Part shown: one piece after another, positions 1 to 6,888 of the stretch
How the letters are laid out: every line of letters begins with the position of its first letter
Numbering within the stretch: position 1 is the stretch's first letter
Translations under genes and position numbers: made by a program
NCBI GenBank assembly: GCA_017557715.1
Contig: JAFYYE010000253.1
Span: 1-10,578, forward strand
DNA length: 10,578 bases
Direction: 5' to 3'
Source: Pseudobutyrivibrio sp.
GTDB taxonomy: Bacteria > Bacillota > Clostridia > Lachnospirales > Lachnospiraceae
Notes under the pieces: model-generated
The model's database searches: none
What the model saw: the letters and a program-made list of their open reading frames with translations, nothing else
What the model was told of the DNA's origin: nothing

Positions 1-1089
1 CTGTATTTCTCCAGCGAAACGAACATTGATAATGTAAATATAAATATCTACCAGCTCAATTTCCTCTTTAAGAGTCACCACATCTTTATTTTTCTTAATG
101 TTGTAACGGAAGAAATTGGCAACATTGTGCATGTACTCACTTGTACGGTCAGCGCCCTCCATCATGGCAAGCTGGGCACCAGCATTAAGTGTATTAAAAA
201 GAAAATGAGGATTAATCTGAGACTGCAAATATTTCAACTCTGCATCCTTAACATGGTTTGCCATGATAAGCTCATTTTCCTTAAGTTTGCGCTCCGTCTC
301 CATGGATTCCGTAAGCTTTGTAATATAGGCCTTCAGAGAAACAACCATCTTGTTGAAGGCACGGGTCACAACACCTACCTCATCGTTATTTCTAACAGCT
401 GGAAGAGCCACATCGAAATTACCATGAGATACTGAGTTTGCTGCTTGGGCCAGTTTTACGAGGGGACTTGTAATAGTGGATGCAATCAAAACTACAAAAG
501 AAAGATTGGCTAGACCAATAATAACAAGTGTCAAAATGTTCAACTCTTCAAGTGTCTGCAATGCCGACATCATGGTGCTGTAGGATTTTGAGTTGTTTAT
601 GAACTGCTGATTGTTCAGACTGGTAATATTTGAATCAATATAAGCGTAGGTTCTGGAAGCTTCCTCGAAATAACTCTTATACTTTTCAACATTACCGCCT
701 CGCTTACTTTCCACTGCGTGATTAGTGAGCTCAAGATAATTTGCAGACATTCTTAAGATATTACGTTCAAGAATCCTGCTTTCATTATCATCATTATTAT
801 CATCAAGAGTCTTCGACAAATCACTGTAATTCTGCTCTGCAATATAATATGACTCAAGAGCATTACTGGTCTTGGTACCAAGATAAACCATTGTGGCTCC
901 CTGAAGCTCATCAAGGGCCACTGTCAGCTCGTTCAGCGAATTGTTGCTGGCGTATACCTCATTGAGTGAATTAAGCATTCTATCGGTACCCAGATACAAA
1001 ACCATATTTACCATGAACAGTAAAATAATCGGCAGACAAAATACTATAATCATCTTTTTTCTAAGGGATAGAGACTTAATTACTTCCAT
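1..1089 (-). CDS. YesM/LytS-type sensor histidine kinase, 3' end beyond window
   Basis: I translated 363 codons from ATG at 1087-1089 to the window edge with no stop, so the C-terminal ATP-binding domain is missing. Residues about 13-34 form a first membrane segment. Residues 35-183 are an extracellular sensor region rich in Asn, Ser and Glu, and 184-206 form a second membrane segment. A HAMP-like linker follows (about 206-257), then a charged helical stretch (255-290). The motif QINPHFLFNTLN at 291-302 is the phosphoacceptor box of the His_kinase (LytS/YehU/YesM) family, with His295 as the predicted phosphorylated residue. The family autophosphorylates and passes phosphate to an AraC- or LytR-type response regulator, which would be expected beyond position 1. 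The start overlaps the end of the binding-protein gene by 14 nt and has a strong ribosome site inside that gene, suggesting coupled translation. The ligand is unknown; the neighbour suggests a sugar. Confidence 0.93.
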   Translation of the reverse strand, partial: MEVIKSLSLRKKMIIVFCLPIILLFMVNMVLYLGTDRMLNSLNEVYASNNSLNELTVALDELQGATMVYLGTKTSNALESYYIAEQNYSDLSKTLDDNNDDNESRILERNILRMSANYLELTNHAVESKRGGNVEKYKSYFEEASRTYAYIDSNITSLNNQQFINNSKSYSTMMSALQTLEELNILTLVIIGLANLSFVVLIASTITSPLVKLAQAANSVSHGNFDVALPAVRNNDEVGVVTRAFNKMVVSLKAYITKLTESMETERKLKENELIMANHVKDAELKYLQSQINPHFLFNTLNAGAQLAMMEGADRTSEYMHNVANFFRYNIKKNKDVVTLKEEIELVDIYIYIINVRFAGEIQ

Positions 1090-2128
1090 TTTCAGCCTCC
1101 TCCATATATGCATCAATGTTTGAAGCATCTATAATTTCTGGCTCCACATTGATGTAATCAGACACGTGTCCGGTCTGTCTATATTCGATAAAAGCCTTTG
1201 CTGCAGACTCACCCATGCTGGAAGCATTCATGGTGACAGTACTCTTTATAACCCCCTGCTTGATTCCAGTATAGATGGACTGAGACTCATAGTTTCCAAA
1301 CAGTAAAATCTGGCCAACCATATTGTAATCAATCATTGCCTGATAAAAGCTCTCAGTAGATACTTCATCCAGACATACAACGATTGGACTAACCTCATTT
1401 TTCTGGAAAAGATTCTGGATATACTCCTCAGTGGCGAAAGGGCCGCTGTTTTCTATCTTTCGAATTTCAAACTCCAATGGTCCGTTAGGTAGCTCCTCAT
1501 CAGAAAATGCCTCTTGAACACTATTAACAAATGCATTTAAAGACGCATCATCATGAGTGTTATCTGCAACGACCATCACATTCTTTTGCTTCACAAGATT
1601 ATTCTTAATTGAAGAAGCATATAAGTTTGCAATTGTATAATTATTCACTCCAACGTAGCTTACACGGCTTTCCGTAGCAATGTCTTTTTCAAGGGTGATT
1701 ACAGGGATGTGATTTGCATAGGCTTTAGAAAGAAGCTCTGCAATCTCAGGGTCATCGTCACCCTCTATCAGGATGCCATCACAGCCAGACTCGATTGCCA
1801 TCTCAAGGAGCTCTGCCTTGCTATAATTCACATCCACATTATCTGAAATCATATCCACATAGATGCCATGCTCCCTACCATAATCCCTGGCTGAAGCATA
1901 TACATTCTGCCAAAAGTCCGTCTTGTCGCTTGAAGAAATAAGCACAACATAAGAATCGTACTGGCTGTACTTGGCCTCCTTCAAAAGACTGTTGGCTTCC
2001 TGCATTCTCTGATGATAAAAAACGAAGCTTATAATAGTGGTTAAAAACATAAAAGCAACAGTGCAACCTGCCGCTATGACAAGTGCACTGCTGCTCTGTA
2101 GTTTAATTATCTTCCCACCTAATTTCAT
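1076..2128 (-). CDS. Membrane-anchored periplasmic-binding-protein-type (sugar) receptor
   Basis: This 350-aa protein has an N-terminal hydrophobic anchor at about 14-38, followed by a polar linker and an extracytoplasmic type 1 periplasmic-binding fold (Peripla_BP_4/LacI-like). Visible fold marks are the first strand YVVLISSSDKTDFW (60-73), the GCDGILIEG strand, IPVITLEKD, and the following SYVGVNNY. The long uninterrupted hydrophobic stretch and the poor lipobox around Cys22 favour a membrane anchor over a lipoprotein. No ABC transporter genes are adjacent; instead the gene overlaps a YesM-type kinase by 14 nt. In Clostridium beijerinckii a comparable anchored protein, XylFII, senses D-xylose by binding the kinase LytS; by analogy this protein is probably the ligand-binding half of a sensor and not a transport component. 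A GGGAG ribosome site lies 12 nt upstream of ATG, a rather long spacing. Its ligand cannot be read from sequence. Confidence 0.85.
   Translation of the reverse strand: MKLGGKIIKLQSSSALVIAAGCTVAFMFLTTIISFVFYHQRMQEANSLLKEAKYSQYDSYVVLISSSDKTDFWQNVYASARDYGREHGIYVDMISDNVDVNYSKAELLEMAIESGCDGILIEGDDDPEIAELLSKAYANHIPVITLEKDIATESRVSYVGVNNYTIANLYASSIKNNLVKQKNVMVVADNTHDDASLNAFVNSVQEAFSDEELPNGPLEFEIRKIENSGPFATEEYIQNLFQKNEVSPIVVCLDEVSTESFYQAMIDYNMVGQILLFGNYESQSIYTGIKQGVIKSTVTMNASSMGESAAKAFIEYRQTGHVSDYINVEPEIIDASNIDAYMEEAENGSN
1096..1103 (-). promoter_or_regulatory. Ribosome binding site of the histidine kinase
   Basis: The minus strand reads GGAGGAGG, then six bases, then ATG at 1089. The site lies inside the coding sequence of the preceding receptor gene. 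It decides the kinase start and supports translational coupling of the pair. Confidence 0.85.
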
Positions 2129-2161
2129 AATACATTAATTCTCCCAAATACATCTTGCATT

Positions 2162-2190
2162 ATTATAAATAAATTAGGTCATAAAGTCTA
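2162..2190 (-). promoter_or_regulatory. Predicted sigma-A promoter of the receptor-kinase pair
   Basis: On the minus strand TAGACT (2190-2185) and a perfect TATAAT (2167-2162) are separated by exactly 17 bp. Transcription would start near 2155, leaving a leader of about 27 nt before the receptor ATG. The -35 box overlaps the last codons of the EF-hand gene. No terminator hairpin separates the genes, so read-through from upstream is also possible. Confidence 0.6.
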
Positions 2191-3202
2191 CATGTTGAAC
2201 CCCACTTGCGTGCCCATCACTTTCGTGAAGATACATGCCAGTCTTGCGAGTGGCAGCCATTGGATTGTGCTCATCATCCCTGTGGACAAAATTAGTATCT
2301 ATTCTGCCAAGGAAAATTGCTCCAACATCCGACTGCTTCAGTCCAAACAATTCCTGCTCTCCTTTCTCATTTAAAGTCATGATTCTAAGCTTTGTAAATA
2401 CTGGGTCGTTCTCATCAATCCAGCCATTTCCATCTGCGTCATACTGCTCCAGTTCCTTAAAGCCGTCACCTGTTCTAGCGCCAAAGAGCTCTAAGCCATT
2501 TTTAATGAAGCCATCATCATCCTTATCCAGAGCTAGGAAGCCTGCGCCCTTTCCAAGGTTGTGAATCTCATCCTCTTCTCCGTCCCCATCTAAATCGAAG
2601 AAGAAGGTCTGGTCAGAAATGGATGTCGGACAATCATCCAAATTAATCACTAGCGGATCCACACAATTTCTGATAGCCACTCCTACTGATTCATACTTTT
2701 CTGTGAAGGATTCTGATAGTGCAAAGCTATAGTTAAAGCTAAGCTTTCTTCCATCAGCCGTTACTGCAGTTCCCTGAGATGAGTATGCCACACTTTGGCT
2801 TTCCCAATGCTCGTATGAAATTGTGGTAGTCTGTATAAAGGTTGGCTGAGTGTCTGCCAGAGCATAATCGCCATAGTCCTCGCTTCCACCTCCATAGATT
2901 TCCCGAAGCATTCTGCCAAACTCTGAATCATCATCAAAGTATCTTCCCAGAATAAACATTTTCAAAAGATATTCAATTGTTTTAAGCCTTAGATTATACT
3001 CGCTGGAAGGCTTTAGCTCAGTTTCGCCTACAGCTTCTGTTTTTTCCTCCTTTTCAGCTTCCTCTGCCTGAAGTCCATCCCCTAGATATTCAATTTCCTT
3101 CAGATTAAAGATGGGTTTTGTCTCTGACTGAACAGTCAGACGCATTCCGCTAGTTTGCCTAACGGTTGAGGTCATAGAAACCTCAGAGTTTTGAATTACC
3201 AT
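2174..3202 (-). CDS. Protein with EF-hand/dockerin-like calcium-binding loops, function unknown
   Basis: This 342-aa protein has no signal peptide or membrane segment. The N-terminal half (1-120) is charged and low in recognisable structure, with a Glu/Lys-rich stretch at 45-62. Residues 120-180 look beta-rich with many aromatic and Ser residues. The C-terminal half holds three Asp-rich loops resembling EF-hand or dockerin calcium sites: DLDGDGEEDE (203-212), DKDDDGFIKNG (226-236) and DADGNGWIDEND (255-266). The phrase LELFGARTGDGF between the second and third loops resembles a module seen in large RTX/VCBS-type secreted proteins, so a related fold is likely here as a stand-alone protein. Calcium binding is inferred from the loops only. 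The start is well supported: AAAAGGAGG lies 7 nt before ATG. The final codons overlap the promoter of the receptor-kinase pair. I do not recognise a specific function. Confidence 0.85.
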   Translation of the reverse strand: MVIQNSEVSMTSTVRQTSGMRLTVQSETKPIFNLKEIEYLGDGLQAEEAEKEEKTEAVGETELKPSSEYNLRLKTIEYLLKMFILGRYFDDDSEFGRMLREIYGGGSEDYGDYALADTQPTFIQTTTISYEHWESQSVAYSSQGTAVTADGRKLSFNYSFALSESFTEKYESVGVAIRNCVDPLVINLDDCPTSISDQTFFFDLDGDGEEDEIHNLGKGAGFLALDKDDDGFIKNGLELFGARTGDGFKELEQYDADGNGWIDENDPVFTKLRIMTLNEKGEQELFGLKQSDVGAIFLGRIDTNFVHRDDEHNPMAATRKTGMYLHESDGHASGVQHVDFMT

Positions 3203-3209
3203 TCGCTTT

Positions 3210-3218
3210 CCTCCTTTT
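3210..3218 (-). promoter_or_regulatory. Ribosome binding site of the EF-hand-like gene
   Basis: The minus strand reads AAAAGGAGG followed by seven bases and ATG at 3202. This near-ideal site fixes the start. Confidence 0.85.
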
Positions 3219-3284
3219 CAAAACCAAATAGCGTTAAAAGAAGAAAGTCCTTTTTCTGGCTCATAGATGTTACTATTCACAGCA

Positions 3285-3313
3285 ATAAAATAATACAAAA
3301 GTATTCTGTCCAA
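3285..3313 (-). promoter_or_regulatory. Weak candidate promoter for the EF-hand-like gene
   Basis: On the minus strand TTGGAC (3313-3308) and TTTTAT (3290-3285) are 17 bp apart in very AT-rich DNA. The matches are only 3/6 and 4/6, so this is the best guess and not a firm call. A TATTAT box at 3295-3290 is a better -10 but has no fitting -35. Confidence 0.25.
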
Positions 3314-3323
3314 ATTTATTTGG
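3310..3323. promoter_or_regulatory. CCAAAT/ATTTGG palindrome, possible operator
   Basis: CCAAAT and ATTTGG arms flank a 2-nt centre, forming a perfect 6-bp dyad about 110 bp upstream of the EF-hand gene. It overlaps the candidate -35 box, which is where a repressor site would be expected. An AT-rich dyad can arise by chance, and no regulator is identifiable. Confidence 0.3.
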
Positions 3324-3344
3324 TAAAGAATTCTTTTTATTATT

Positions 3345-3456
3345 TTATTCACTGGAATCAGTGACTCTCCCCACATGAATAATGTTAAGTGCTTTAGCAC
3401 TGAGAAAGAAACCTGAAAGGTTTCCATTATGAATGTGGGAGAGAGGCTGTGAATAA
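3345..3456. repeat. Nested palindromic element, possible structured RNA or MITE/REP-like unit
   Basis: This gene-free stretch is almost entirely self-complementary. Outer 8-bp arms TTATTCAC (3345-3352) and GTGAATAA (3449-3456) are exact inverted repeats. Inside, 3365-3384 pairs with 3425-3445 (6 bp, a 2x2 internal loop, 7 bp, a 1-nt bulge, 5 bp). That long stem encloses two perfect hairpins: 3388-3392 with 3397-3401 (loop TTTA) and 3408-3413 with 3419-3424 (loop TGAAA). A third perfect 6-bp hairpin, 3349-3354 with 3359-3364, lies beside the long stem and competes with the outer arms. Read as RNA this gives a three-way junction; read as DNA it resembles a small palindromic repeat with terminal inverted repeats. 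It starts right after the terminator of the upstream operon. It matches no riboswitch class I can recall, and the transcribed strand cannot be decided. Confidence 0.55.
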
Positions 3457-3488
3457 TAAAACCAGGAAAACCCGTGGGCCTTCCTGGT
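3452..3488 (-). terminator. Rho-independent terminator of the ileS-glgP-CPBP unit
   Basis: On the minus strand a perfect 8-bp stem, ACCAGGAA (3488-3481) with TTCCTGGT (3468-3461), encloses a 12-nt loop. It is followed at once by the T-rich tract TTTATTATT (3460-3452). It lies 23 nt after the protease stop codon. The plus-strand side has no T tract, so it acts in one direction only. Confidence 0.75.
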
Positions 3489-3511
3489 CTCTATGATCAT
3501 CGTCCGTGTAA

Positions 3512-4396
3512 TTATATATCGGTAGATGAGGCGTCTTTATTAACCAATGCTGAACCTTTTTTCAATAAAATAATTGAAATGTAAGATACAACCAATGCAC
3601 TTAATGTGCAGAAGAAGAAGCTGATAAGATTATCTCCTCCTGTTGGCAAATACTCAGATCCAATTGTACCGATTAAGTTATACAGAATATGTATTATTAT
3701 TGTAAGAATCAGACTGTCGTACAGGTACATAATGTAACCGAGGCCAAGTCCAAGAACAAATGCGTATATTCCCTGCAACTTGTTCATATGGAATGCTCCA
3801 AACATGATTGCCTGAACGATGATTGCGTAATAAACATGCATAACCTTTTTTGCAGCTCCAAAGGTAATTCCTCTAAACAGGAGCTCCTCGCAAATAGGAC
3901 CAAGCAATATTGCATATAATGTCATAGCTACTGACATTGTTGAACTAATACCCGCTGACTCCATAAGCTGTTCGTACTCTTCAAGCCATGATGGAAAAGC
4001 TGATGCAACTGAATTCATGAGATAAATTGTTACATACTGCATTCCGACAGAGAAAAGCACTACTCCACCTACTGTCAGGGCTGGATTGACTGATTTTCCT
4101 TTAAGTCCAGTAAGTTTATTCTCTCTGAAAAGCTTTTTGAAAATCATCACTGCAAGGGCAGATGTAATTATGGCATACACCACCTGTATCCACGCTGTGG
4201 ATTCCTCAGTAAGGTAGTTATCAACAATCTTAATTACAAAAGAAGTATAATCTCCACCCTTAAAGCTGGCCATTCCAAATACAATATAAAACTCAATGGC
4301 CATCAAAACCAAGGCGCTCTGTATAGCAATAGCTATAACTGTTGGCAGAAAAATCCATGTAATATATCTTCTTCTGTCATTCATATTCTGATTCAT
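3512..4396 (-). CDS. CPBP family intramembrane glutamic protease (CAAX protease/bacteriocin-processing family)
   Basis: This 294-aa polytopic membrane protein has hydrophobic segments at roughly 12-42, 73-90, 107-130, 154-170, 187-204, 208-226, 229-247 and 257-282. It carries the full catalytic signature of the Abi/CPBP family (PF02517): EELLFRG with Glu170, Glu171 and Arg175; FGAFH with His203; and HILYN with His236 and Asn240. The intact residues predict an active glutamate protease of the Rce1-like fold, cutting within or next to the membrane. Bacterial members have varied roles, including bacteriocin self-immunity, peptide maturation and envelope regulation. No bacteriocin or prenylated-protein gene is in view, so its substrate is unknown. 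The GGAG site lies 7 nt before ATG, in the 17-nt gap after glgP, so the two are probably co-transcribed. It is the last gene before the terminator. Confidence 0.9.
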   Translation of the reverse strand: MNQNMNDRRRYITWIFLPTVIAIAIQSALVLMAIEFYIVFGMASFKGGDYTSFVIKIVDNYLTEESTAWIQVVYAIITSALAVMIFKKLFRENKLTGLKGKSVNPALTVGGVVLFSVGMQYVTIYLMNSVASAFPSWLEEYEQLMESAGISSTMSVAMTLYAILLGPICEELLFRGITFGAAKKVMHVYYAIIVQAIMFGAFHMNKLQGIYAFVLGLGLGYIMYLYDSLILTIIIHILYNLIGTIGSEYLPTGGDNLISFFFCTLSALVVSYISIILLKKGSALVNKDASSTDI

Positions 4397-4413
4397 TTCT
4401 TGTCTCCAATATC

Positions 4414-6870
4414 CTATTTCAATTCAAGCTTATCCAGATGCCAAATATCGTCAACATATTCTTGGATAGTTCTGTCTGATGAGAACTTACCAACATGAGC
4501 TACATTTGAAAGAGCCATCTTTGCCCACTTATCACGGTCCTTGTAAGCCTCCTGAATCTTTTCGTGAGCCTCACAATAAGATGCGAAATCCTTGAGAACG
4601 AAGTATGTATCAGCCCTCTCGGTGCACTGTGTATTAAGAAGTGAGTTGTAGATTGGTCTAAACAGCTCTGGATTATCTATGCTGTAGTAGCCATTTACAA
4701 GCTGTGAGAGCACCTTCTGAATGTGATGATTATTATTCATCTCATCCATTGGGTTATAGTCGTTGTTCTTCTCGTGAGCTATAACCTCGTCAGAGCTCAT
4801 ACCGAAGATGAAGATATTCTCTCCGCCAAGCTCCTGGTACATCTCCACATTGGCACCATCCATAGTACCTATTGTAATAGCACCATTCAGCATAAACTTC
4901 ATATTACCGGTACCGGAAGCCTCCTTGGATGCTGTAGAAATCTGCTCAGAAACATCTGCCGCAGCAAATATCCACTCAGCGTTAGAAACTCGGTAATCCT
5001 CGATAAATACTACTTTAAGCTTATTATCTATAGACTTATCATTATTAATTACTGCGGCAACGTTGTTGATAAGCTTAATGATGAGCTTAGCATTCTCGTA
5101 ACCTGCAGAAGCTTTTGCACCAAAGATAAATGTAGTTGGATAGAAATCCATCTCTGGATGCTCTTTTATCTGATTGTACAGATACATAACATGTAAAATA
5201 TTAAGAAGCTGACGCTTGTACTCATGCAAACGCTTAACCTGCACATCAAAGATTGAGTTAGGGTCAACATTAACATGATTATGCTCCCAAATATATTTTG
5301 CCAGACGCTTTTTATTCTCCAGCTTAATATTCATGAACTGCTGAAGCGATTTTGAATCGTCCAAATATGCTGTAAGCTTCTCCATCTGAGAGAGGTCTGT
5401 AATCCAGCTTCGACCAATCTTCTTGATAACCCAATCCGAAAGCATGTAATTGCCGTGCATAAGGAATCGACGCTGGGTAATACCGTTGGTCTTATTGTTA
5501 AACTTCTCTGGATACATTTCGTAAAAATCGTGAAGAGATACATTTTTCAAAATCTCAGTATGAAGAGCAGCAACACCATTTACTGAATAGCCAGCGCAGA
5601 TAGCCATATGAGCCATTTTTACCTGACCGTCAGCTAAGATTGCCATGCGATGAACTCTTTCCTCATCACCTGGGAATTTTGCCCTGATATCCTCGCAGAA
5701 GCGACGATTAATCTCCTCAACAATCATATAGATACGAGGAAGCAGACCTTTGAAGATATCCTCAGGCCATTTTTCAAGAGCTTCCGCCATGATTGTATGG
5801 TTTGTGTAGGCGACGCAGTGAGTAGTAACTTCCCACGCATCATCCCAGCCAAGTCCATGCTCGTCCATCAACAGACGCATAAGTTCTGCAACTGTCAAAG
5901 TAGGGTGTGTATCATTCATCTGGAACACAACCTTTTCTGGCAGACGCATAATATCATTGTGATAGCGCAGATACTTATGAATCGCACGCTGAAGCGATGC
6001 AGATACGAAGAAGTACTGCTGCTTTAAACGGAGCTCCTTACCCTGAATATGGTTGTCATTAGGATAAAGAACCTCTGTAAGGTTGCGGGCCAAATTCATG
6101 TCCTCAACAGCCTTGTTGTAATCGCCACGCTCGAAGGAAGCAAGTCGGAACACTTCCTTTGGCTTAGCATCCCAAATCATGAGAGTATTAACCATTCCAT
6201 TATCAAAGCCTGTGATAGGCATATCATAAGGAGTGGCAATTACGGAATTATAGCCCTCATGAACATATTTTGTAGTACCATCTGGCTGATTTTCATAGCG
6301 AACCCATCCGCCAAATTTTACTTCAAATTCATACTCTGGACGCTCAAGCTCGAATGGATATCTAGTCTGAAGCCAATCATCTGGTACTTCATGCTGATAA
6401 CCATCCTCTATTTTCTGCTTGAACATACCATAGTGATATCTGATACCACAGCCATAGGCTGGATACTGCAATGTGGCAAGAGAATCCAAGAAACAGGCTG
6501 CCAATCTTCCAAGACCACCATTTCCAAGAGCAGGATCTGGCTCCTGGTCTTCGATAAGATTAATATCAACACCTAAATCTGCAAGGGCATCCATAACCTC
6601 GGTGTAGCCTCGCATATTAATCATGTTGTTACCAAGAAGACGACCAATCAAGAACTCCATAGACATGTAGTACACGCACTTAGGGTCCTGCTTAGCGAAC
6701 TCCTTTTGAGTGGTGAGCCAGTTGTCAATAACTACGTCATTAACAACTTCGGCGCAAGCTCGGTAGATTTCCTCTTCCGTAGCGTCTTCGAAGTCCTTGC
6801 GGAACATAGACTTTACACGAGCTTTGATCTCAAGTTCCAGTTCTTCTGTGCTTGGCATCTGTCTCTTCAT
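4414..6870 (-). CDS. glgP: Glycogen/alpha-glucan phosphorylase (GT35)
   Basis: This 818-aa cytoplasmic enzyme removes terminal alpha-1,4-linked glucose from glycogen or maltodextrin by phosphorolysis, giving glucose-1-phosphate. Length and motifs are typical of the family. ALGNGGLGRLAACFLDS lies at 114-130. FQMNDTHPTLTVAELMRLL (316-334) and AYTNHTIMAEALEKWP (354-369) surround the active site, with His358 at the place of rabbit His377. AKASAGYENAK (585-595) is the phosphate and cofactor region. EASGTGNMKF (650-659) carries the lysine that binds pyridoxal phosphate, Lys658. No residue appears damaged. The N-terminus lacks the mammalian regulatory phosphorylation region. It starts 16 nt after ileS, with its ribosome site touching the ileS stop codon. 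No glycogen synthesis or debranching gene adjoins it. The motifs do not separate glycogen phosphorylase from maltodextrin phosphorylase. Confidence 0.96.
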   Translation of the reverse strand: MKRQMPSTEELELEIKARVKSMFRKDFEDATEEEIYRACAEVVNDVVIDNWLTTQKEFAKQDPKCVYYMSMEFLIGRLLGNNMINMRGYTEVMDALADLGVDINLIEDQEPDPALGNGGLGRLAACFLDSLATLQYPAYGCGIRYHYGMFKQKIEDGYQHEVPDDWLQTRYPFELERPEYEFEVKFGGWVRYENQPDGTTKYVHEGYNSVIATPYDMPITGFDNGMVNTLMIWDAKPKEVFRLASFERGDYNKAVEDMNLARNLTEVLYPNDNHIQGKELRLKQQYFFVSASLQRAIHKYLRYHNDIMRLPEKVVFQMNDTHPTLTVAELMRLLMDEHGLGWDDAWEVTTHCVAYTNHTIMAEALEKWPEDIFKGLLPRIYMIVEEINRRFCEDIRAKFPGDEERVHRMAILADGQVKMAHMAICAGYSVNGVAALHTEILKNVSLHDFYEMYPEKFNNKTNGITQRRFLMHGNYMLSDWVIKKIGRSWITDLSQMEKLTAYLDDSKSLQQFMNIKLENKKRLAKYIWEHNHVNVDPNSIFDVQVKRLHEYKRQLLNILHVMYLYNQIKEHPEMDFYPTTFIFGAKASAGYENAKLIIKLINNVAAVINNDKSIDNKLKVVFIEDYRVSNAEWIFAAADVSEQISTASKEASGTGNMKFMLNGAITIGTMDGANVEMYQELGGENIFIFGMSSDEVIAHEKNNDYNPMDEMNNNHHIQKVLSQLVNGYYSIDNPELFRPIYNSLLNTQCTERADTYFVLKDFASYCEAHEKIQEAYKDRDKWAKMALSNVAHVGKFSSDRTIQEYVDDIWHLDKLELK

Positions 6871-6880
6871 AATCTCAAAA

Positions 6881-6888
6881 CCCCTCCT
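6881..6888 (-). promoter_or_regulatory. glgP ribosome binding site overlapping the ileS stop codon
   Basis: The minus strand reads TAGGAGGGG, in which TAG (6889-6887) is the ileS stop and AGGAGGGG (6888-6881) is the glgP ribosome site. Ten bases separate it from the glgP ATG. The overlap leaves no room for a terminator or promoter between the genes. Confidence 0.8.

Noticed and set aside
2056..2074. Lipoprotein lipobox around Cys22 of the receptor
   Set aside because: The -3 residue is Ala, and a further long hydrophobic run follows the Cys, which fits a transmembrane anchor better.
3218..3427. A 69-codon minus-strand frame upstream of the EF-hand gene
   Set aside because: No ribosome site precedes its ATG, which falls inside a palindrome arm, and the frame spans the AT-rich promoter region and the ribosome site of the next gene. 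The protein resembles nothing recognisable.
3345..3456. Purine, TPP, cobalamin or cyclic-di-GMP riboswitch
   Set aside because: The three-way layout loosely recalls some of these, but their conserved junction and loop sequences are not present on either strand.
4723..6576. Long plus-strand frames of 125-175 codons opposite glgP
   Set aside because: They lie antisense to strongly conserved phosphorylase codons, have Cys/His/Ile-rich shadow-like composition and no ribosome sites.
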